Under the pieces are notes generated by a model. It was not told the origin of the DNA. It ran no database searches and was given only the letters and a program-made list of their open reading frames with translations. Below, one piece after another: positions 55,552 to 64,000 of a stretch of DNA of 64,000 bases; positions within the stretch are counted from its first letter, which is position 1; each line of letters begins with the position of its first letter. Origin of the DNA: Streptomyces sp. NRRL S-87 (GTDB lineage Bacteria > Actinomycetota > Actinomycetes > Streptomycetales > Streptomycetaceae); assembly GCF_000719335.1 (NCBI RefSeq), contig NZ_JOGB01000009.1:177390-241389 (forward strand), given 5' to 3'. Both the position numbers and the translations under genes were made by a program.

Positions 55552-57855
55552 TCAGGTCGCCCCGGCGTCCCCAGCCCCATCCGCATCCGCATTCCCATCC
55601 GCGTCCGCGTCCGCGTCCGCGTCCGGGATCGCGAACTCGGCCCACACGTATTTGCCGCCGCCCCGGGGTTCCACGCCCCACGCGTCCGAGAGCTGCTCGA
55701 CGAGCATCAGCCCGCGCCCCGAGACCGCCCAGTCGTCGGCCTCCCGGCGGCGCGGGAGGGCGCTGGAGGTGTCCTCGACCTCGACCCGGACCCGCCCGTC
55801 GGCGGTCAGCCGGACGGTGACGACCCCGCCGCCCTCGGTGTGCACCAGGGCGTTGGTCATCAGTTCGTCCGCCGCGAGCTCGATCGCGTCGGCCCGCTCC
55901 CACGCGCCCCACGCCGCGGCCGCGGCCCGGATCAGGTGCCGGGCGGTGGCGGGGGCGTCGGGGTCGCCGGGGGCCAGGTGCTGGCGCAGCGGGCCGCCGC
56001 CGCGCGGGGCGGGCGTGCCGTGCCGGCGCAGCAGCAGCAGGGCCATGTCGTCCCCGCTGCCCGCGTCGCCGACCAGGTCGCACAGCAGGTCGGCCAGTTC
56101 CTCCAGGTCGGCCGGTCCGTCCCGGACCGCGGCCATGAACTCCCGCATGCCGACATCGGGGTCGAAGCCGGGCCGCTCGATCAGGCCGTCGGTGCACAGC
56201 AGAAGCGTTTCACCCGGGTGCAGCTCAAGCGCAGTGACCGGGTAGCCCTGCCCGCTCACCAGCCCGAGCCCGCCCGCGGAGCCCTGCCCGCCGGCCTGGC
56301 CCACTCCACCGGCATGGCCAGTCCCACCCGCCGCGCCCTGCCCACCGGCCGTGCCCTGCCCACCGGCCGCCCCCGCACCTCCGGACTTCCCCGAACCTCC
56401 ACCCGCCCCCAGTCCCCCGACCGGTCCAGGCCCCTGCCGGTGCGTCAGCCCGAGGGGCAGCCCGCCGGCCACCACGACCCGGTGGCAGCTGCCGTCCCCG
56501 CGCCGCACCACGGGGTCGAGGTGCCCGGCCCGGACCAGCTGGAGCAGGCCGGTGGCCACGTCCATCTCCGCATACGTGCAGGTGGCGAAGCGCTCGGTGT
56601 CCAGCTCGCGCAGGAACGCCGAGGCACGGGCCATCGCGGTCCCCGGGGTGTGCCCCTCGGTGACGTACGCGCGGAGCACGATCCGGAGCTGGCCCATGAC
56701 CGCGGCCGCGTCCGTGTCATGCCCCTCGACGTCGCCGATCATGACGCCGATCCGACCCTCAGCCAGGGGGATCACGTCGTACCAGTCGCCGCCGATGTCG
56801 CGGCCCATGCGCGCGGCCCGGTACCGCACGGCGATCTGCGTGCCGGGCACGTCCGGGATGCTGCGCGGCAGCATCGCGCGCTGCAGCCCCTCCGCCAGGT
56901 CGTGCTCCTGCTCGTACAGCATGGCCCGCTGCAGGCTCTGCGCGATGCCGCTGCTCAGGGCGACCAGCAGGTTGCGCTCCTCGGCGGTGAAGTCGCCGTC
57001 GCGCGCATAGAGCAGCCCCAGCACGCCGATCGGACGGCCCTGGGCGATCAGCGGCAGGTAAGCGCCGCTGCGCACCGACAGCGGGGAGACGTACGGCCAC
57101 AGCACGGGGTAGCGCTCCTGGAACTCGTCCCGGGAGGCCAGGTAGACCGGCCGCATCGTGCGCACGGCCTCGCTCATCGGGAACCCGGCGTCGATCCGGG
57201 TGTACTCGATCTCCGGTACGTACGCGCCGAGCTGGCCCTCCGCGACCAGGTGGATGCGGCCGCCGTCCACCACGCCCAGCATCACGCTCACCGCCCCGAG
57301 GTGCCCGAGGGCCTCGGGGTCCTTGAGGATGTCGATGACGTCGTTGACGGTGCGGGCGTGCGCGAGGATCGCGGTGGTGCGCTCGACCACGCCGGTCATC
57401 CGCTGGCGGCCCTCGTCCTGCTCGGCGAACCCGCCCGGCTCGCGCGGGTCCAGGGAGGCGTCGCGGACGATGCCGATGACCCGGTACGGGCGTCCGGCCG
57501 CGTCGCGCAGGATGTGACCCTGGGTGTGGGTCCAGCGGGAGCCGCCGCCGGGGAGCCGGATGCGGAAGTAGGCCCCGTACTCGGAGCGGCCGTTCTTGAG
57601 CGCCTGGGCGATGCGGGCGTCGAGGCGGGCGTCCTCGCCGGGCGGGATCCGCCGGCGCAGCGAGGCGGCCGTGCCGCCCCATTCCTCAGGGCTCAGCGAG
57701 AACACCTCGAGCGCGGTGGCGTCCAGGTGCATCTGCCCGCTGTCGAGGTCCCAGTCGAAGGTGCCGAGGCGGTTGAGCGCGAGGCTCCGCTCGGGACCCG
57801 CGGGCCACTCGTCCGGAGTGGGCACCGGGGCCTGGGTCACTCCCCAATCGGCCAT
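55552..57855 (-). CDS. PAS-GAF-PP2C phosphatase with anti-sigma-type ATPase domain
   Basis: This 767-residue protein is a multidomain SpoIIE-type regulator. Order: PAS (about 30-130), GAF (about 150-315), PP2C/SpoIIE phosphatase (about 340-605: DIGGDWYDVIPLAEGRIGVM, IGDVEGHDTDAAAVMGQLR, LCTDGLIERPG, GSGDDMALLLLRR) and a HATPase_c of RsbW type (about 635-750). Metal-binding Asp residues are present. It should dephosphorylate anti-sigma-factor antagonists in response to a PAS/GAF signal. A 60-residue Gly/Ala-rich repeat (GGQGTAGGQGAAGGTGHAGG) is inserted within the phosphatase domain at about 472-535. The C-terminus is an Asp/Ala hexamer-coded repeat (DADADADGNADADGAG). Starts MADWGVTQ. Confidence 0.9.
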   Translation of the reverse strand: MADWGVTQAPVPTPDEWPAGPERSLALNRLGTFDWDLDSGQMHLDATALEVFSLSPEEWGGTAASLRRRIPPGEDARLDARIAQALKNGRSEYGAYFRIRLPGGGSRWTHTQGHILRDAAGRPYRVIGIVRDASLDPREPGGFAEQDEGRQRMTGVVERTTAILAHARTVNDVIDILKDPEALGHLGAVSVMLGVVDGGRIHLVAEGQLGAYVPEIEYTRIDAGFPMSEAVRTMRPVYLASRDEFQERYPVLWPYVSPLSVRSGAYLPLIAQGRPIGVLGLLYARDGDFTAEERNLLVALSSGIAQSLQRAMLYEQEHDLAEGLQRAMLPRSIPDVPGTQIAVRYRAARMGRDIGGDWYDVIPLAEGRIGVMIGDVEGHDTDAAAVMGQLRIVLRAYVTEGHTPGTAMARASAFLRELDTERFATCTYAEMDVATGLLQLVRAGHLDPVVRRGDGSCHRVVVAGGLPLGLTHRQGPGPVGGLGAGGGSGKSGGAGAAGGQGTAGGQGAAGGTGHAGGVGQAGGQGSAGGLGLVSGQGYPVTALELHPGETLLLCTDGLIERPGFDPDVGMREFMAAVRDGPADLEELADLLCDLVGDAGSGDDMALLLLRRHGTPAPRGGGPLRQHLAPGDPDAPATARHLIRAAAAAWGAWERADAIELAADELMTNALVHTEGGGVVTVRLTADGRVRVEVEDTSSALPRRREADDWAVSGRGLMLVEQLSDAWGVEPRGGGKYVWAEFAIPDADADADADGNADADGAGDAGAT
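55559..55624. repeat. Hexamer repeat encoding the Asp-Ala tail
   Basis: Units of GC(A/G)TCC occur in near-perfect tandem, four of them identical (GCGTCC), and encode the alternating Asp-Ala tail of the phosphatase on the minus strand. Such tracts change length readily. Confidence 0.65.
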
Positions 57856-57980
57856 GGAGCCACTGTCTCACCGATCGGCGTCGTACGGGACGACTTGCGG
57901 AGGGCAAGAATCCGTTTCATGGGAACCCCGGGGGTCGCGGTGGAAGCGCCGCAATCCGGATCGCGGCGCCCGTGGGGCGG

Positions 57981-58025
57981 GCCGTCGCCGTCACTGCCGT
58001 CGCCGTCACTGCCGTCGCCATCGCT
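57981..58025. repeat. Three 15 bp tandem repeats after the DUF6777 gene
   Basis: GCCGTCGCCGTCACT occurs twice in exact tandem (57981, 57996), with a diverged third copy that reaches the stop codon of the DUF6777 gene. Confidence 0.7.
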
Positions 58026-59619
58026 ACGGGATCAGCGGCGGCGTTACCGACGGAGAGGGGGCCGGAGGCGGGGTGAGCGGCGAGGCCGGAGCCGAGGACG
58101 CCGGCGGAACCGCCGAGGTCGCGGGCGCGGTCGGCACCTTGCTCGTCGGCTTCTCCGAGGTGCTCGGCCGCTGCGGGCTCCTGGTGGGCGACGGCGAGCT
58201 GGTGGCCGGGGACGGGGACGGAGAGGTCGACTTCGCCGAGGGCGAGCTCTTGCTCGGCGAGGGCGAGCCCGACTTCGCCGACGGTGAGCTCTTGCTCGGC
58301 GACGGTGAGGTGGCGCTCGGGGACGGCGACGTACCGCTGGGCGACGGCGAGGGCGACGTACCGCTGGGCGAGGGCGAGCTCTTGCCCGGCGAGGGTGAGC
58401 TCTTGCCCGGCGACGGTGAGGTGGCGCTCGAGGACGGCGACGTACCGCTCGGCGACGGCTTCGTTCCGCTGGGGGACGGCTTGGTCCCGCTCGGCGACGG
58501 AGAGGTCCCGCCGGGCGACGGCGAGGTCTTGCCCGGCGTCGGCGGGAAGGTCACCGGCGGCCGGATGATCGGCGGGGGCACGACCTTGTCGTGCTTGCCG
58601 TGGTGGTCACCGCGGTGCCGCTCGAACCACTCGTGCTCGTGCGGGTCGATGACGACGAAGGTGTTGACGACCGTCACCGCGGGCCGGATCACGACCACCT
58701 TCGCCGGCTGGTACGTCGACCAGCGCACACCCTGCTGCTTCGGGTTGGATTTCAGCGCGACGGGCTCGCCCAGCGGGTTGCCGCAGGCGCACCGTACGCG
58801 CGGCACGCCCCGGGCGTCGACCAGCACGGCGGTGCCGGCCTGCAGCACGGACTGGTAGGTGGTGGTCTTCCCGTCCTGGTAGCCGTGGTTGGTGACGCGG
58901 GTGTCGGCGCGCAGCTGCACCGGGGTGAGCGCGCGCAGGTAGCCGGGGACGGTGGCGGGTGCGACGCCGAGGGTGCCCGCGAAGGCGGCGTTGCGGGAGG
59001 GGTCCTGCTTCAGCAGGCTGATCTGCTTCTCCACGTCGCAGCTGGGGACGTTGCGGGTGCCGGCGTACACGCCGGGCGTGTTGCCGCTGATGCTCGTCGT
59101 GCCCCGCGTCGGCTGGTTGCCGGCCGGAGTGGGTGACTGCGGGGTGGCGGTCTGCGGGACCGCGGCGCCCTGCGCCGTGGACTGGGTGAACGGGTCCGGG
59201 CCCGCGGAGGCGGCCGGCTGGAGGAAGAGCTCGCCGGCGCCCGCGCTCCCGTGGCTGAGGACGAGGCCGAGGGTGACGGCGGCCGCCACGGCGACGACCG
59301 CGGTGCCGATCCGGGCCGGGGAGCGCCACCAGGGGCGTCCGCCCCCGGGGCCGCCGGCCCCACCCGCCCCGCCGGCGCCACCGGTCCCGCCGGTGGGTGG
59401 CTGGCCGCCTCCGGAGGGGCCGGAGGGGCCACCGGGACCACTGGGACCACTGGGCGGCCCACCGGGGCCGCCGATCGTGGGTGGGCCGCCGTAGCCGTCA
59501 CCGCCGTGCGGCGGTCCGGGGGGCGGGGGCGGAGGCGGCTGCTGGCCCCCGGAGAGGGGGCCGGAAGGGGGTCCTGTGGGGCGGCCGGACGACGGCGGGC
59601 CGGACGGCTGAGCGGTCAC
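58024..59619 (-). CDS. DUF6777 protein with Ser/Pro-rich C-terminal repeats
   Basis: This 531-residue protein has a Gly/Pro-rich cytoplasmic part (about 1-98), one transmembrane helix (about 104-122, IGTAVVAVAAAVTLGLVLS), and an extracellular DUF6777-type domain (about 130-330) starting GELFLQPAASAGPDPFTQST with two Cys-rich spots (VPSCDVEKQ, VRCACGNPLG). A final 190-residue tail consists of SPSPSG/KPSPSG-like repeats, like a wall-spanning or O-glycosylated stalk. The role of DUF6777 is unknown. The repeat tail is encoded by imperfect 12-18 base units at about 58180-58545. It is upstream of the phosphatase on the same strand. Confidence 0.83.
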   Translation of the reverse strand: MTAQPSGPPSSGRPTGPPSGPLSGGQQPPPPPPPGPPHGGDGYGGPPTIGGPGGPPSGPSGPGGPSGPSGGGQPPTGGTGGAGGAGGAGGPGGGRPWWRSPARIGTAVVAVAAAVTLGLVLSHGSAGAGELFLQPAASAGPDPFTQSTAQGAAVPQTATPQSPTPAGNQPTRGTTSISGNTPGVYAGTRNVPSCDVEKQISLLKQDPSRNAAFAGTLGVAPATVPGYLRALTPVQLRADTRVTNHGYQDGKTTTYQSVLQAGTAVLVDARGVPRVRCACGNPLGEPVALKSNPKQQGVRWSTYQPAKVVVIRPAVTVVNTFVVIDPHEHEWFERHRGDHHGKHDKVVPPPIIRPPVTFPPTPGKTSPSPGGTSPSPSGTKPSPSGTKPSPSGTSPSSSATSPSPGKSSPSPGKSSPSPSGTSPSPSPSGTSPSPSATSPSPSKSSPSAKSGSPSPSKSSPSAKSTSPSPSPATSSPSPTRSPQRPSTSEKPTSKVPTAPATSAVPPASSAPASPLTPPPAPSPSVTPPLIP

Positions 59620-59827
59620 GAGGCCTCCTCCCGGGGGGAGAGTCAGCGAGAAATCACGAAATGACGGACTTCATCACTCCTGCGGACCATTGTGCACGCC
59701 GAACGGGCGTCCACCGCAAGCCAAGGCGACCACCCGCCGCCCCCCACACCCTTCTGACCTGCGCAGACGCTGGCCAGGTCGCCGACCGGGGGCGGGCCGT
59801 CGGCGCGCGGCCGGGCCGGGCCGTGTC

Positions 59828-59833
59828 TACGGT
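59828..59833 (+). promoter_or_regulatory. -10 box TACGGT for a leaderless mRNA
   Basis: TACGGT stands seven bases before GTG 59841, with no ribosome binding site between. Confidence 0.4.
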
Positions 59834-59840
59834 GGGCCGT

Positions 59841-61175
59841 GTGAGCCGTATGGCAGCGAACTCCCCCGCGGCGGCGGATTCCCGCCGGGGCACCGAGCGT
59901 AGGGCCGCGGTACGCGGCTGGGGCGACGGCCTGATCGCCGTCCTCGCCGGCTTCGTGGCGATGACCGCCACGGCCGCACTCGGCCTGTGGGCCGCGGGCG
60001 CGGCCGACCTCCCCCGCGCGGCCTTCCCCCGCGTGATCGCGGCGGTGGTCGTGCTGGCCTCCGGCGGGGCGGTGGACATCTCGGGCGGGGCCGGCTTCCT
60101 CGCGGACGCGCAGGCGGACCTGTCCGTCCTGCCGCTGTCGGTGACGCTGGTCGGCGCCCTGACGACCGGGTACCTCTTCGTCCGCCCGCTGCGCCACCGC
60201 GCCGTGGCCAGTGCCCGCGAACTCGTCCTCCGGGCCGTTCAGTTGACGGTGCTCTGGCTCCTCGTCCTGGCCGGCTTCGCGGCGTTCGCGCGGCAGACCT
60301 TCGGCGTCTCGATCGGCGACAACCCGCTGGGCGACCTGACCGACCTCCTCGACGCCACCCCCACGGTGGGCTTCGCCGCCGACGTCGGGGCCACCCTCGG
60401 CTTCGGGCTGCTGTGGATCGTGGGGCTGCTCGTACTGGCACTGCTGGTCTCCCCCCGCGCGCCGCTGCCGCCGCGGCTGCTGCGCTTCCACACGGCCGTC
60501 CGGCCCGCCGCGTCCGCGGTGGCCGGCCTGCTGCTCGCGTACGTGGTCCTGGGCGTCGTCGTCGGCCTCGTCACGGCCGGCACCCGCGGCCACGCGACCG
60601 AGACCTTCGCCGTCATGCTGCTCGGGTTGCCCAACCTGGCGTGGATCGCCCTCACCCTGGGCCTGGGTGGGGCGTGGGAGGGCCGGGTCGACGGGCCGTT
60701 CGGGCTGCCGATGCCGCACGCCCTGGACCAGGTGCTGCGCACCCCGGACCTGTCCCGTGTCGACGTGGGCACGCTGGCCGCCCGGAACGGCTGGTACTGG
60801 TGGCTGGTCCCGCTGGCCGCGGTGCTTGTCCTGGCGGCCGCGTTCGCGATGGCGGTACGGTCGCCGGCCCGGGTCAGGCCCTGGCAGCACGCCCTGCACC
60901 TGGCGGTGGCCCTGGGCCTGGCGGCGCTGACGGTGTGCCTGCTGGCCGGCGTGCACGCGCAGGTGGGCCTGTCGCTCCTGGGCCTCGGCGACGTGGACGG
61001 CGGTCTGGGCGGCCGGGTGGAGCTGCGCCCGCTCATGCTGCGCACGGTCGGCCTCGCGGTCCTGTGGGGTGCGGTGGCGGGCTTCGTCGGCGGCCTGCTC
61101 GCCACCCGCGTCCGCCACCACGGCGAGGCCCCGCCACCTCGACGCCCCACCACCGAACCCGACAAGACCGCCTGA
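59841..61175 (+). CDS. Streptophobe-like polytopic membrane protein
   Basis: This 444-residue protein has about ten to eleven hydrophobic helices and matches the length and pattern of actinobacterial streptophobe family proteins: VRGWGDGLIAVLAGFVAMTA, VVLASGGAVDISGGAGFLAD, DLSVLPLSVTLVGALTTGYL, NGWYWWLVPLAAVLVLAAA. No transport or catalytic motif is seen and the function is unknown. I chose GTG 59841 with its close -10 box; ATG 59850 would be three codons shorter. It is convergent with the operon that follows. Confidence 0.8.
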   Translation: MSRMAANSPAAADSRRGTERRAAVRGWGDGLIAVLAGFVAMTATAALGLWAAGAADLPRAAFPRVIAAVVVLASGGAVDISGGAGFLADAQADLSVLPLSVTLVGALTTGYLFVRPLRHRAVASARELVLRAVQLTVLWLLVLAGFAAFARQTFGVSIGDNPLGDLTDLLDATPTVGFAADVGATLGFGLLWIVGLLVLALLVSPRAPLPPRLLRFHTAVRPAASAVAGLLLAYVVLGVVVGLVTAGTRGHATETFAVMLLGLPNLAWIALTLGLGGAWEGRVDGPFGLPMPHALDQVLRTPDLSRVDVGTLAARNGWYWWLVPLAAVLVLAAAFAMAVRSPARVRPWQHALHLAVALGLAALTVCLLAGVHAQVGLSLLGLGDVDGGLGGRVELRPLMLRTVGLAVLWGAVAGFVGGLLATRVRHHGEAPPPRRPTTEPDKTA

Positions 61176-61243
61176 ACGCCTTCGTCGCGCCCGTTGGTGC
61201 TCCTGTGACCGTCGACGGCCCCGGGTGCCTGGTGGTGCTCCGC

Positions 61244-61897
61244 TCACTCGTCGTCGTTCCGGCCCAGTTCGTCGAAGGACACGATCCGGGTCGTGCCGGG
61301 GCCCGGGGGTGGGGCCGTGGCGGCGGACGCGGGTTCGGCGGCCGGGGGCTGCGGGGCGGGCGCCCGGCTGCGTCGGCGGTCGGGGGCGGAGGGGGAACCG
61401 CCCGGGCCGGTGGTGGTGGCGAAGGTGGTGAGGCGGGTGCCCTCGCCGTACATCCAGCGCCCGGCCGCGTCGTCGTACAGCCACACCGACTCGCCGTCGA
61501 CGACCACGCCGATCCGCAGGCCCCGGGTGTCCTGGCGGAAGGCCGCCCGGTCCATGCGGCCGGCGGCCAGCTCCTGGGCGGCCCGGCGGTAGTGCTCCAG
61601 GGCCTCGGTGGCGCGGGTGAGCAGCGGCCGGGGGTCCTGGCTGCGCGAGAGCGGCCGCCCGGCGGTGGGCGGCGGCTGCGGTACGGCGACCAGCAGGCGG
61701 CCGTCCACCCACGCGGTCCACCCGTTGGCGCAGGCGATCTCGGCCCACTCACCGCGCCGGGCCAGCAGCTGTACGGGCAGGAACGGGTCCAGCGGTGCGG
61801 TGGGCCGGGAGACGTCGGGGGCCTCCCAGGCGGCCAGCCCGTCCTGCGGCACCACATGGGTGGGCCGGAAGCCGGGGTCGACGTAGTCCTCGCTCAT
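61244..61897 (-). CDS. Hypothetical protein, partner of the FHA-ABC transporter
   Basis: This 217-residue soluble protein is not recognised by name. The N-terminal part contains an SH3-like strand pattern with VQLLARRGEWAEIACANGWT and AWVDGRLLVAVPQ. The middle (TRATEALEHYRRAAQELAAG, then MDRAAFRQDTRGLRIGVV) includes a short helix and DGESVWLYDDAAGRWMYGEG. The C-terminus is a Pro/Ala-rich tail. AAGGGG lies six bases before ATG 61897. It starts 10 bases after the stop of the FHA-ABC gene, so the two are one operon and the protein may assist or report on that transporter. Confidence 0.75.
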   Translation of the reverse strand: MSEDYVDPGFRPTHVVPQDGLAAWEAPDVSRPTAPLDPFLPVQLLARRGEWAEIACANGWTAWVDGRLLVAVPQPPPTAGRPLSRSQDPRPLLTRATEALEHYRRAAQELAAGRMDRAAFRQDTRGLRIGVVVDGESVWLYDDAAGRWMYGEGTRLTTFATTTGPGGSPSAPDRRRSRAPAPQPPAAEPASAATAPPPGPGTTRIVSFDELGRNDDE

Positions 61898-61907
61898 GGC
61901 GGCCCCT

Positions 61908-64000
61908 TCACTTGCGCATGACGGCCGGCTCGTGGCGGCGCAGCAGCCACGCCACCAGGGCCCCGAAGAACACGGACAGGACGACGAGCATCCCGAGGTC
62001 CAGCAGCCAGACCGCGGTGGCGTGCTCGAAGAGCGGATCGGAGCTGATCTTGCCGGGCACGATCCTCCCGAGGTCGATCGTGCCGGCCATGGCGCCCAAC
62101 GCCCACCGGGAGGGCACAAGCCACGCCAACTGCTCCAGGCCGGGTACGCCGTGCAGGGTGAGCAGGGCTCCGCAGAACACCACCTGGACGATGGCGAGGA
62201 GGACCAGCAGCGGCATGGTCACCTCCTCCTTGCGCACCAGGGCGGAGACCACGAGGCCCAGCATCATGGCGGTGAACGACAGCAGGGCCACCGCCAGGAC
62301 GATCTCGGGCAGCGGTGGCAGCAGCACGCCCCGTCCGCCGGGGGCGTTGGTGTCGACCCCGGCCAGGCCCACGAGGGTGAGGACGACGGCCTGCACCACG
62401 GTGATCGTGCCGAGCACCACCACCTTGGACATCAGGTAGGCGGACCGCGACAGGCCGACGGCCCGCTCGCGCTGGTAGATGACGCGCTCCTTGACCAGCT
62501 CGCGGACGGCGTTGGCGGCGCCGGTGAGCACGCCGCCCACGCACAGGATGAGCAGGGCGTTCATCGCCGTCTCCCGGGTGAGGGTGCTGCCGGCGAGGCC
62601 GCGGGCCATGGCTCCCATGACGAACGGCAGGGCGATCATGATGGCGATGAAGGTGCGGTCGGCGCTGAGGGCTGCCGCATAGCGCCGTACCAGGGTGCCC
62701 AGTTGGGAGCCCCAGCTCTGCGCCTTGGGCGGCGGGGCCGCGGGGGCGTGGCCGGGCGTGCCGGGAGGTCCGTTTACGGCCCCCGGACGCCCCTCGGGCC
62801 CGGATCCGGAACCGGAACCGGGTCCGGCGCGTCCGGGCCGGTCGCCGGCGTCCGCGACGAAGCGGCGGTGCTGGGGCGAGGCGAGGTACTCGCCCGCCCA
62901 GTCGCGCTCCCGCTGCAGCTCGAAGGCCTCGAAGGCCTCGGGCCACTGGGCGAAACCGAAGTACTCGAGGGTGTCGGCGGGCGGCCCGTAGTAGGCGATC
63001 CGGCCGCCGGGGGCCAGGACGAGCAGCCGGTCGCACACGTCGAGGCTGAGCACGCTGTGGGTGACGACGATGACGGTGCGGCCGTCGTCGGCCAGTCCGC
63101 GCAGCATGTGCATGACGGAGCGGTCCATGCCGGGGTCCAGTCCCGAGGTGGGCTCGTCGAGGAAGAGGAGGGAGGGCTTGGTGAGCAGTTCGAGGGCTAC
63201 GCTGACGCGCTTGCGCTGGCCGCCGGAGAGGCTGTGGATCGGCTGGCCGGCGCGTTGGTCGAGCCCGAGTTCACGGATCACCTCGTCGACCCGGGCCTCC
63301 CGCTCCGCCTTGGCGGTGTCCTGCGGGAAGCGCAGTTCGGCGGCGTAGGCGAGGGCGCGGCGGACGGTGAGCTGGGCGTGCAGGATGTCGTCCTGGGGCA
63401 CGAGGCCGATGCGGCTGCGCAGTTCCGCGTAGTCGCGGTAGAGGTCGCGGCCGTCGTAGAGGACGGTGCCGCGGTCGGCGGGGCGCAGCCCGGTCAGCGC
63501 GCCGAGGAGGGTGGACTTGCCGGCGCCGCTGGGGCCGATGACGGCGAGCAGGGTCCTGGAGCCGACCGGGAACGAGACCCGGTCGAGGAGGGTCTTGCGG
63601 CCCTGGCCGCCGGGGCCGGGCACGGCCACGGAGATGTCCTGGACGTCGAGGGAGACGTCGCCGGTGTCGACGTACTCCTGGAGCTGGTCGCCGACGAGGC
63701 AGAAGGCGGACCGGCCGATGCCGACGATGTCGCCGGGGACCACGGGGGCGGTGTCGGCGACCCGGGTGCCGTTCAGGAAGACGCCGTTGTGGCTGCCGAG
63801 GTCGGCGATCTCGTACCGGCCGTCGGGGAGGGCGCGCAGCTCGGCGTGGCGGCGGGAGACGATGAGGTCGTCGATGACGATGTCGTTGTCCGGGGCGCGG
63901 CCGATCCGGACGGCGGGCCGGGCGGCGAGCGCGCGGACGGCGCTGGGCCGCGAGAAGGTGCCGGTCAGCCGCGGGTTGGCCACGCCGCGCGGCGCGGGCG
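61908..64000 (-). CDS. FHA-domain ABC-2 exporter (Rv1747-like), N-terminus beyond the window
   Basis: Within the window the protein has an FHA domain (VRIGRAPDNDIVIDDLIVSR, LGSHNGVFLNGTRV), an ABC ATPase (Walker A IGPSGAGKSTLLGALTGL, signature LSGGQRKRVSVALEL, Walker B SLLFLDEPTSGLDP) and an ABC-2 permease of six helices near the C-terminus. The order is that of M. tuberculosis Rv1747, a putative exporter of cell-envelope lipids regulated by Ser/Thr kinases through FHA binding. The frame continues upstream of the GTG at 63983 to the window edge, and homologues have a further N-terminal FHA, so I treat it as partial. A Gly/Pro linker rich in GSGSGSGPEGRPG joins ATPase and permease. Confidence 0.88.
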   Translation of the reverse strand, partial: PAPRGVANPRLTGTFSRPSAVRALAARPAVRIGRAPDNDIVIDDLIVSRRHAELRALPDGRYEIADLGSHNGVFLNGTRVADTAPVVPGDIVGIGRSAFCLVGDQLQEYVDTGDVSLDVQDISVAVPGPGGQGRKTLLDRVSFPVGSRTLLAVIGPSGAGKSTLLGALTGLRPADRGTVLYDGRDLYRDYAELRSRIGLVPQDDILHAQLTVRRALAYAAELRFPQDTAKAEREARVDEVIRELGLDQRAGQPIHSLSGGQRKRVSVALELLTKPSLLFLDEPTSGLDPGMDRSVMHMLRGLADDGRTVIVVTHSVLSLDVCDRLLVLAPGGRIAYYGPPADTLEYFGFAQWPEAFEAFELQRERDWAGEYLASPQHRRFVADAGDRPGRAGPGSGSGSGPEGRPGAVNGPPGTPGHAPAAPPPKAQSWGSQLGTLVRRYAAALSADRTFIAIMIALPFVMGAMARGLAGSTLTRETAMNALLILCVGGVLTGAANAVRELVKERVIYQRERAVGLSRSAYLMSKVVVLGTITVVQAVVLTLVGLAGVDTNAPGGRGVLLPPLPEIVLAVALLSFTAMMLGLVVSALVRKEEVTMPLLVLLAIVQVVFCGALLTLHGVPGLEQLAWLVPSRWALGAMAGTIDLGRIVPGKISSDPLFEHATAVWLLDLGMLVVLSVFFGALVAWLLRRHEPAVMRK

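Overview
The window looks like a chromosomal segment of a Streptomyces or close relative. Base composition is very GC-rich with near-saturated GC at third codon positions, GTG/TTG starts are common, and several families typical of the genus are present: a DosS/DevS-like GAF kinase, PspAB with an HtpX-like protease, a Streptomyces-type secreted phospholipase D, DUF4328 and DUF6777 proteins, a streptophobe-like membrane protein, and an FHA-ABC transporter of the Rv1747 type. No rRNA, tRNA, CRISPR array, insertion sequence or phage gene was seen.

Layout. 0-7.5 kb is a hypoxia/dormancy-type stress block: XRE-PPOX protein, zinc alcohol dehydrogenase, phosphoketolase, a DosS-like kinase keeping the haem-ligand histidine, and a tandem universal stress protein. 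7.7-12.1 kb holds htpX-pspAB, an APC permease and a GNAT acetyltransferase. 12.1-15.3 kb has a sparse 650 bp stretch with one possible small arginine-rich gene, then a three-gene metal-uptake ABC transporter with a histidine-rich lipoprotein. 15.3-22.3 kb is an accessory-looking metabolic cluster: acyl-CoA synthetase, double-domain CaiB-type CoA-transferase, divergent acyl-CoA dehydrogenase, GH88-like protein and MFS transporter. 22.5-24.2 kb pairs a His/Met-rich membrane protein with an ECF sigma factor.

24.2-28.4 kb looks like a disturbed insertion region: an SGNH hydrolase gene with an internal out-of-frame deletion, a small two-helix membrane protein, and a stand-alone HTH/N6-adenine methylase/specificity fusion, followed by lower-GC DNA. 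This region and the 15-22 kb cluster are the best places to look for an undescribed system.

28.4-42.6 kb carries an acyl-CoA dehydrogenase, a sugar-catabolic pair (SIS isomerase plus class II aldolase) divergent from a DeoR regulator, two LysR regulators, the tdh-kbl threonine degradation pair, an esterase, a secreted LppX-like protein, a DJ-1/PfpI protein and an AidB-type dehydrogenase with its TetR regulator. 42.8-51.4 kb carries secreted phospholipase D, dhaKLM, an aminotransferase IV protein, an Hsp15-like S4 protein and molybdate uptake genes in which permease and ATPase are fused. 51.5-64 kb carries an MBL hydrolase divergent from an AraC regulator, an ArsR-like regulator, a DUF4328 protein, a PAS-GAF-PP2C-ATPase phosphatase, a DUF6777 protein, a multi-spanning membrane protein, and an FHA-ABC exporter operon running off the right edge.

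Several regulatory sites can be read directly: a T-N11-A LysR operator, an 11 bp-arm TetR palindrome, long terminator hairpins, and four -10 boxes placed so close to the start codon that the transcripts should be leaderless. Short tandem repeats (6, 7, 12, 15 and 17 bp) recur between and inside genes.
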